64,000 bases of DNA from Medicago truncatula (taxonomy: Eukaryota > Streptophyta > Magnoliopsida > Fabales > Fabaceae): the NCBI RefSeq assembly GCF_003473485.1, contig NC_053044.1, positions 52,182,091-52,246,090 of the forward strand, in the 5' to 3' direction. The translations under genes were made by a program, and so were the position numbers. A model generated the notes under the pieces. That model did no database searches. It was not told the origin of the DNA and saw only the letters and a program-made list of their open reading frames with translations. Shown here piece by piece: positions 56,901-64,000 of the stretch (position 1 is the stretch's first letter; each line of letters begins with the position of its first letter).

Positions 56901-59351
56901 CCAATCAATATAAAGCAGACACATGGTTGTAATTTAATTTGAAAAATTACACGATTAAAATCTATAGTCTTCACTATTTGAGCTAGGTATTCTTAAATAA
57001 ATTTATTATTTTATTTCCTTTCTCTACACTACTTAACTCGAAAAGTTGACGCTGGTTTTCTCAGGTGTAAGTGTGGAAAACGTTGTGGAGTTTCTCCCAA
57101 AACTGCCAGAAGTGCAGTGCGCTGCAAGCACACAAGGAGGCAAGGCAGAAAAATATATGAAATTGAAGGGATCAACCAGGAAGCAAGGAGTGAATCTTGC
57201 TCATTCAAACTTGAGTGCTGAGGATTAACAATGACTTCATCTTAATTTTACTCTATGAAGAACCGTGATGGTAACAAAGGATTAACCACAAAACACTGCA
57301 CAACTTGTGACTTCGAATAACACCTTCTACTTGTTGCTTACAGTGGAGATAATTTTTCTCAACTAGTTCTACAGAGACATGATGAGACTTTTGTCAGAGC
57401 AGAAGCTACACAGTGTGATATTCAGGAAAGAGAGTGGATTTCAAGGAGAAGTCATGACTATCATTACCAGTTAATGAAACCATATTTCATTTGGAGTCAT
57501 TGAGAAAATACAAGAAAATTTAAGAAAATGTATAAAGAAAACTTCAGAGAAAATTTGAGTATAAACTCAGACTATATTTCTGGATGTGATGACAATGAAA
57601 TTGAGTCTCTATACTTATAGAGGTTCGGATACGAGTGAAGGTGGTATTTTCCAATAAATAATTGTGACAAAAAATGTAACTACTAGCTAGCAACTGAGTT
57701 TTAACAGAAACTAAGAGAAAGTATCTTGTGCAACAAGCTGCACGCAACACCCACACGAAACCGAGCTTAATTAACCAAGGCAAAAAAAAGTGTAAGTCAA
57801 AAAGAAGCTTATGATCATGTGAACACAAGCATGACAGGATGAATATTCTAACGATTTTCAATTAGGGTATAAAAGGAACAAAAGGGCCACGTGGTTTATA
57901 AAATAGCAGTAGTGTTAAACTGAAAAACTATCAAACATTAAATGACCAAATAAAAACAGGGTGATAAAATAATAAGCACAAGTTCTTGAATGTCAACAGA
58001 GAAGGAGATAACATAAAATCAATTTGGTAACATGGCTTTTATATCAGAGCAACAGAAACTATTGTCGACAAAACTGTGAATAAAAAAAATACTTGTATCC
58101 TCGAGACTGACAACAACAAGAACAAGCAAAGTCGCTTGACTTGCTTCGCTTCCCACAAAGCGGAATTGGAAGTATGGATTTATGACTATAATGTCGATAT
58201 CATGAATTTTGCTCACTTGAAATTGTACTAGAGCGATACAAGCTGATTTAAATGAACTAAAAATAACATTACCACATCTATGTAATGCAACAGAGGAGGA
58301 GTTATTGTCCAAGATAGACACCGTTATCAATTCATATGCAACTATGGAGTTGTGAAGTCAGCCTCTACTAAAAACAAAATAAGGTTGTGCCAACAATATA
58401 CCTACAATGGGACCCAACCCTTTCCCGGACCTTACCATGGCAGAAGCAAGGTTTGTTGTTGCCTTTTATAACCGTGGCTAATTCTTGATGCATAACAAAT
58501 TGAACATATTAATCTATTATCCCAAACCAAAAGTTATGTGTGTTTGTTTTCTAAGTGCATATGCTTAATTGCATCTAAAGTATTGGTAACAGAAAATCAA
58601 TTACCTTAACTGCTCGTTTTTGTATGTCTTCAACGAACAACTGCCACATTGTTAGCCTGAAGACGTGAAATGAAATAACCGCAGCCCTATACAAAGCCAA
58701 AAAGGGACCAAACCGGTATATAGCATTGAAACTTTTAGAGCTATAAGTCCCAAGAGTAAGCCCAAATTTATTTTCCAGTGATTCCCTCCTCCTCCTTGCA
58801 TAATCAGGAGACGGTGTTTCGCCATGCACGTTAGTGAAACCAGTTGAATATCTGCACCATAATCCCCCACAGACAAAAATTTGAAGATCGCAAAACATAA
58901 CCTAAACAAAATTATTTTATATTAATCAAATCATATGTGTAAGGAATCAATTCGACTCACGAATATCGATGCAACAGCCAGGGGCAGGAATCCAACCTCC
59001 TCAGATATTCCAGTGGCATACATTTTCCTAAAGTAATCTCAGTTGCACTTACATGTCGTAATTCTACAAGAAAAAACACTCACGCTCTCAAATTGACGCA
59101 ACAAAAACAAAAACAACAACAATATCAAAATTAACCTAACTAACATTCAATTCAATAATTTCAGCAAGTAAAACAAAATCAAAACTAATCAGTGCTATAG
59201 AACGGAAATTGCATAATTTCATTTGAATAAGAAAAAAATTAAAGTATTTAGAAGCTATGGATTTGCGGAAAGAGTTAAGTTGAAGATTACTTGCGGGGAT
59301 GGAAATGGTGCCGGCGTGACGGTAGAGAGCGACGAAGGCATTCATCCTCAT
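50974..59351 (-). CDS. ABC1/ADCK/UbiB-type atypical protein kinase
   Basis: Fourteen exons: 59351-59291, 59063-58961, 58851-58605, 56688-56647, 55932-55861, 55729-55594, 55447-55290, 55065-54981, 54609-54440, 54207-54046, 53579-53421, 52707-52447, 52024-51752 and 51186-50974. They total 2,142 nt, 713 aa, in phase throughout. ABC1 hallmarks are complete: KxGQ ([15 protein letters not shown]151-Q154), the Ala-rich loop AAASLGQVY (211-219), VAVKVQRPG with Lys232, ExD (E280/D282), HADPHPGN (374-381) and DFG (394-396). The Arg-rich N-terminus suggests organelle import, but chloroplast versus mitochondrion is unclear. Plant ABC1 kinases act in prenylquinone metabolism and plastoglobule or mitochondrial function. 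Intron 4 has a GC donor. Probable orthologue from memory: At5g24970. Confidence 0.95.
56181..56550. repeat. Tandem duplication of about 182 bp in intron 4 of the ABC1 kinase
   Basis: Unit 1 (from 56181) and unit 2 (from 56363) both run aggtagatgatgaattt, then aaaacagataaaaataaaca, tgaaaagcctttgaaac, aacttactttagagtaataa, agagtcatgttaatgaaa and acagcaagaac. Differences are a few substitutions, so the duplication is recent. Confidence 0.88.
57035..57900 (+). other. Unexplained insert-like sequence in intron 3 of the ABC1 kinase
   Basis: On the plus strand (antisense to the host gene) 57046-57228 is an open frame with protein-like composition ([37 protein letters not shown]). It is followed by a stretch with LTR-like leader words (gtctctatacttatagaggt, atttgagtataaactcag). 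I read it as a retroelement or gene-fragment insertion but recognise neither protein nor ends. Confidence 0.35.
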
Positions 59352-60292
59352 CGATGTGTGAAATGAAGGAGTTCAGTGTAGTAGAGTGAAGGAAAAGGAA
59401 GCATGAGAAAACGATGCACACCAATAGTTTGAAAAAATGCTTAGTTGAAACGAAGAAGCCATTGATATGACGGTGGTTAGTGTGAGAAAGCAGAGAAAAC
59501 TGCCACGTCTGGTGGTGTAGTGTGAAGCCACTTGGCAGTTGACGTCAATTTTGGTTTTGTAGAACGCGAACCGCCCTCCGGGTTTTGGATTGGATTCTTA
59601 GATTATATTCTGATCGGAAAAGTTTGTTTACTGTCGGTTCTTTAACCCTCTTTTCCTTGTAGATTTACATGTCGTAAAATTTTGTCTATGTAATAAAATC
59701 TATAAATATCGTAGACGTCTGTTTTGATTTTAGAATAGATTACAAAATCGACATTATCAATCAAATTACATATGATTGAGTTAACTGATGTTGTGGTTGA
59801 TTGGGTGGTTCTAAAATGTGTCTTTTGTAATTTTTGAATCTAACACAAAGTTGACATTATCCATTTACACGTCACTTAATCAATGTAAATCAGTAATTAT
59901 GATTTAAGAGTTTTTTCTTTTGTTATTTTGATCCTCCAATCTAGTTTTAGAAAGTCAATTTAGTTTTTGAATATAAACTTTACCAGACACAGCTAGTTAG
60001 TTTGTCTTTTTTAACCGTTTTAAGAAATAAATGATGTTATGAGCTGAATTGGAAAAACACTTTTTTTATTTTGTGTAAGTTGTAACTTTTTTTAAGATGA
60101 CAAATATTTTGTTAGATTAGTTTTTCTCATCTGTTCAAGTTTAAACTTAGAATCTTCAATTTTTATCTCTTATCTTAGTCTATTTTTCAATTTTATCCTA
60201 TACAATAAAATGAATTGGTTCCGTTGTTTTTCATTTCATTTATTTTTTTATAAATTTATTCAAATGATAGAATCTTATTATTATAAAAAAAA
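59352..60292. other. Upstream region of the ABC1 kinase
   Basis: Presumed promoter and leader in the first 200 bp, then AT-rich sequence without recognised features. Confidence 0.4.
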
Positions 60293-60782
60293 TAGTTTTT
60301 TTTTTCTATGAGAGAAGATAGAATCTTATTATATATCATTTCATTCTACCGCATACGGCTTATATAAAACAAAGTTTTTTTTTAAAGAATATAAACATGA
60401 AAAGAAATGATATTTGAACAATTATTTTCTGATAATTTTTGTGACAACTTTTTATCTCATACTCATATTTACGTTTTCTTTATTGTTGGTTTTTGTGTCG
60501 TTACATGATTATTTGTAAATTTATGATTGTTCCAAAAGTTATCATGTAAATGATTGTTCAAAGTAACAAAACTTTGTAGTTTTTTTTCTATGGGAGAAGA
60601 TAGAACCTTATTATACATCACTTCATTCTACCACATACGGCTTATATAAAACATAGCCTTTTTTTTTTTAAGAATATAAACATGAGAAGAAATGATATTT
60701 GAACAATTATTTTCTGATAATTTTTGTGACAACTTTTTATTTCATGCTTATATTTAAGTTTTCTTTATTGTTTTGGTTTTTA
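60293..60782. repeat. Direct duplication of about 200 bp, offset 283 bp
   Basis: Copies 60293-60494 and 60576-60782 share ttctatgagagaagatagaa/ttctatgggagaagatagaa, cggcttatataaaaca, aagaaatgatatttgaacaa, ttttctgataatttttgtga and gttttctttattgtt in the same order. Confidence 0.88.
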
Positions 60783-61340
60783 AGAAGCTGTTATTTGAAA
60801 CTGTTTTTAGATTCTAATTTTTTATAAAAGCTACAACAAACGGATGCATCATTCTTAAAAGTGATTATTTTGTTAAAAAAAATGATTTTTTTCTTAAAAA
60901 AAACTATAACAAACGGGCTCATAATCTCTCTCAGAAAAATTAAATTTTTTTAACAAAACATGAATTAAATATAATTTTTTTTTATATTTTTAGCAGTTAA
61001 AAATTCATATTTAATTTATGGTTTGGTAAATTTTTTTAGATAGTTTTACAATATTCATCATACTTATGCATAATTTTATTAAAAAATAAAAAGATTAACT
61101 TAAAAATATGGACAAAAAAAATTATTAAAATTTTAAAGGATTAAAATGTAAAATTTGTATATTTGTAGGAATAAAAAAACATACTTACATGAACTAACAA
61201 TGTCATTATTTTCATAAACAAACCCACCCAAAGTTCTATTGCGTCCTTGCGGGGTTCAGTTGGGGTTTTCATTTGTTGAACTGTGAAGGATCTGAAAGAA
61301 AAAATAAACACTGGTTACTTCGCTTTTCCCGTTTTGTACA

Positions 61341-61601
61341 ATGGCGCAAGATCAATACTCACCGGCGCGACCATCGATGCTCGATGCAGTACCTGTATTT
61401 CTCGTTCTTCTAATAGCAGCTCATGTTCTCGGTCTGGTAATTTCTCTCTACACTTTTCCTCACTTCATTTCATTCTACCAATTCCATCCCCTTACATCTA
61501 TTCTCAAATCACTGTGTGCCTTTTCCGATTTACCGCAGGTATTTTGGATTTATAAATTAGCAACACAGAAACAGCCACTTCAGAGGCGAAAGGCTCACTG
61601 A
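61341..61601 (+). CDS. 52-residue single-pass membrane microprotein, unknown function
   Basis: Two exons, 61341-61436 and 61539-61601, join in phase across a 102-bp GT-AG intron. The protein starts MAQDQYSPARPSMLDAVP, has a hydrophobic helix (VFLVLLIAAHVLGLVFWIY, about residues 18-36) and a short basic tail (KLATQKQPLQRRKAH). The charge pattern predicts a basic C-terminus on the cytosolic or matrix side. It is too short for standard gene finders. The GT-AG intron, in-frame join and sensible topology support it. A possible 3' UTR intron starts near 61612 (AG|GTTGGT) with a 3' exon from about 63586. Family not recognised; it may be a small respiratory or organelle subunit, which is speculation. 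Confidence 0.65.
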   Translation: MAQDQYSPARPSMLDAVPVFLVLLIAAHVLGLVISLYTFPHFISFYQFHPLTSILKSLCAFSDLPQVFWIYKLATQKQPLQRRKAH

Positions 61602-62466
61602 AAGAGAAGGTTGGTGATCGATGAACCCTAATTTATATCAGACTGTGTAATTGTTTTCAATTTTATAGGCGTTGCTGTTCTAGAATTCGTGATTTGAACT
61701 AATGTAAATGGATCGGTTTGACATTTAAATTCATACGTTGCTGGGATTTTAATTTATTGTTTCTTGTAGAACAGATGTTTAGATTTTTCAAAATTGACAG
61801 GTCCTTTCCTTCATCGTGTGTAGTTTCAGTGTGATCTATAACCCCGTGTTCTGATTTATGAGATTTTAAGAGGATCTAAGCAGGAAGAGTTCAAAATAAT
61901 GCTCCCCCAAAATCATATATAGAAACTAGTAATTTTTTTGGAAAGCAAAGTACTCTGGCAGGGCTCATCGGTCTAGATTTTTTTTTTTTTTCACCTACTA
62001 GTTTATTAACTAATACAATTTCTTGTAGATTTTTCTTGCTTGATGTGTTTATCATTTTCCTAGCTCATATAGGATTGCATGAGCATGTCGAGAGCATTGA
62101 AGTTGATGATCTGGTTCCATCTTTAGCGTCCCTTACATTTTAGGTTTGCATGACTGTGAATTGTTTAATAATATGAGCCATGTAGCATGACAGAATGTGA
62201 AATTCAAACTGTATATATTGACAGTATGAACAAGTTTGAAATAGGATTTGATGTTATTTAGAAATCTTGCACTTGCAAAAATAGCATGATATGACTCAGG
62301 TATATTTTGGGTGTAAATGAAAAAACTTCTATCAATGAGAGGGATCAATTGACTAGTACATTCGTGGGAGATAAGTATTATTGAGGCTTTTCGACTTGGG
62401 GTATGAGTCCAATTGACGATTCTCCTTTTCTTTACAACTTAAAAGGTTGTGGTTCCTATTGTCCTC
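61602..62466. other. 3' UTR or intron region of the microprotein gene
   Basis: No coding frame. Probably transcribed if the 3' UTR intron is real. Confidence 0.3.
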
Positions 62467-62639
62467 AATGTTGTTAAATGGTAGTCATGGCGCCGCCATG
62501 GCAGAATGTTGTGACGGATTTTTGGACAACTACTGTTGGAAGTTTGTGAAGGAATGACTGCCATGGAAGCGCCATAGGCCACAATGGTGTGTTTATATGG
62601 TGGACTTTTGGCCTTTCGCCATCCGCCGTTGACAACATT
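62467..62639. mobile_element. MITE with AATGTTGT termini
   Basis: It starts AATGTTGTTAAATGGTAGTC and ends GCCGTTGACAACATT. The interior is rich in GCCATGG/GGCGCC words (gtcatggcgccgccatggca). It is a 173-bp palindromic element typical of legume intronic MITEs. Confidence 0.65.
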
Positions 62640-64000
62640 CATTTTACTAAAATAAAATAATCTCTATGGGAACTCAACTTAGTTCAGATCATGTTAAAGC
62701 CATGCTTATTGAAGTTGTGGATATAGTCTGGCCCTACTTATCATGACTTTTTCAAGCAACATATTGAATGAAGATGCCAAAAATTGTCTAGAAGTTAAAA
62801 ATTTACAAATGCAATAATTGTGTTGAAATATTGTTCAATATATTTTTCAATAAAGTTGGTGAACATTACTGTTAATGATCCGATTGATAGGTTTGTATAC
62901 ATTATATTTGGTGTCTATAGGAAACATGTCATGTAACATTAATAGTGCACTAACTGTCCATTGCCCAATCATATTTTGGGAGTTTAGATCATGTACTCTG
63001 ATCACAATAAAATGTTCTTGCTTGAGTTTTAAATTTTCCTGTTGTGTGCATTTTTCGAGCCCTTTTGAGTCAGCCTTGGAAATATGGTGGCTCCACAAGT
63101 TAATTAATTTGAATAATTAAATATTCATCTGTTATTATTCTAAAATTCTTATTTATTTAATATTTGTTCCTGCATGCTGTTTAACGCAGTTTGTGCCAAA
63201 CTAACGCTTCAACTTGAGCAAATTCTTGATGTAATTGTTGACACTTGACATTATATACGATAACCATCACACACAGCACTTCTTTCTTTGTTTATCTGGG
63301 AGTAGGGGTATAGGTCTTATGGATGTGAATGAATGCTTCAATAATCACAGCTACATATCTATGTGACATTAGATATATCTTAGATCCTAAGTGCTAACTT
63401 GATTCATCTTTAGTTAACTCCAGACCAATCTAAAGTCCATATTGTCTATTGTATGCGTCCTATCACGTATGTACTTATTTTCGTAGTCCAACTAGGGCAG
63501 CACTGATCGGTTGTTAAATTGAAATCTAGGAAATAAAAGTTGAAACATTTATCCAGCAAAGTAATCTATTCCATTTTATCTGCAGTTACAAGTTTGCATC
63601 CTTGGAGAAAAGAAATTTTGCAGCTGATTGCTTTGGGAAATTGGCAGTGCTCGGAAGTGGCAGGCTATAAAATTTTGATCATTTTCCTCAAGGTCTTCTG
63701 AGATTGTTGAAATAGAGAATCTATACTCGAGTTTTGTATTTTATTTGGTCTTTTGTTACTTGTCACTAGTTATTTATCAGTCGTTCTTGCTGTACAACAA
63801 AATTTGAGTTGATGAAGTGCATTATTAGGAGTAGAATAAATATTACAAGTTTCATTTCTGATACTTGTTAATTTGTTGGTATACCTTGGGCTGTATGTTT
63901 AAGAATATAGTAGTAAAATATGCTTTTTGATAGAAGAATGCAGCGGTAGAATATTCACCTAATCAGGATGATGTGTTATTGTAAATTGATAGTGATAATC
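62640..64000. other. Right-edge region, candidate 3' UTR exon
   Basis: At about 63586 a good acceptor (tttatctgcag) is followed by non-coding sequence (cttggagaaaagaaattttg). It could be the last, untranslated exon of the gene at 61341. Nothing else is recognised. Confidence 0.3.

Noticed and set aside
1-64000. CRISPR arrays, operons, prophage or integron structures
   Set aside because: All genes are intron-containing plant genes, and no regularly spaced repeat array with unique spacers exists.

Overview
The window is nuclear DNA from a flowering plant. It is AT-rich, with intron-containing genes separated by long stretches of degenerate transposons. A papilionoid legume, most likely Medicago, is my best guess. 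That rests on general repeat style and gene content and is inference only. I worked from the bases by eye; nothing was aligned to a database.

Genes, left to right. (1) An ankyrin-repeat/PGG-domain membrane protein, minus strand, cut by the left edge (1-1483). (2) A ten-exon mitochondrial-type NAD(P)-binding Rossmann/epimerase-like protein, minus (2808-8398). (3) A single-exon GLUTAMINE DUMPER protein, plus (20112-20585). (4) A small protein with an I29-like segment, plus (23408-25154), whose introns carry a tandem duplication. (5) A CONSTANS-LIKE 4 type B-box/CCT transcription factor, plus (29755-30726). (6) An eight-exon PP2C phosphatase, minus (38544-41506). (7) A fourteen-exon ABC1/ADCK-type atypical kinase, minus (50974-59351). 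(8) A 52-residue membrane microprotein, plus (61341-61601). All exon chains were built by hand from splice signals and reading-frame continuity, and each closes in frame. From memory, the order GDU - COL4 - PP2C - ABC1 kinase matches the Arabidopsis block around At5g24920-At5g24970. The Rossmann gene resembles At5g10730, which lies beside a paralogous PP2C.

About 60 percent of the window is repeat-derived. The largest element is a 5.35 kb Mutator-like transposon (42598-47944). It has about 630-bp terminal inverted repeats, a 9-bp target duplication and a broken FAR1-like transposase, and the transposase is interrupted by a 2.04 kb solo LTR with its own 5-bp duplication. A Helitron end (34669) follows a B3-domain exon fragment and lies downstream of a three-copy tandem repeat. 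A 594-bp hAT element contains a second hAT-like element. There are several L1-type LINE relics, three RTE-type LINE 3' relics, a tRNA-derived SINE family (one copy with a 16-bp target duplication), and at least nine MITEs.

The genes do not form a pathway. They are independent housekeeping, signalling and transcription genes in a conserved chromosomal block. I found no CRISPR array, rRNA, confident tRNA gene or clearly new biological system. The least explained items are the small I29-like gene with its duplicated introns, the 52-aa membrane protein, and the B3-carrying Helitron.
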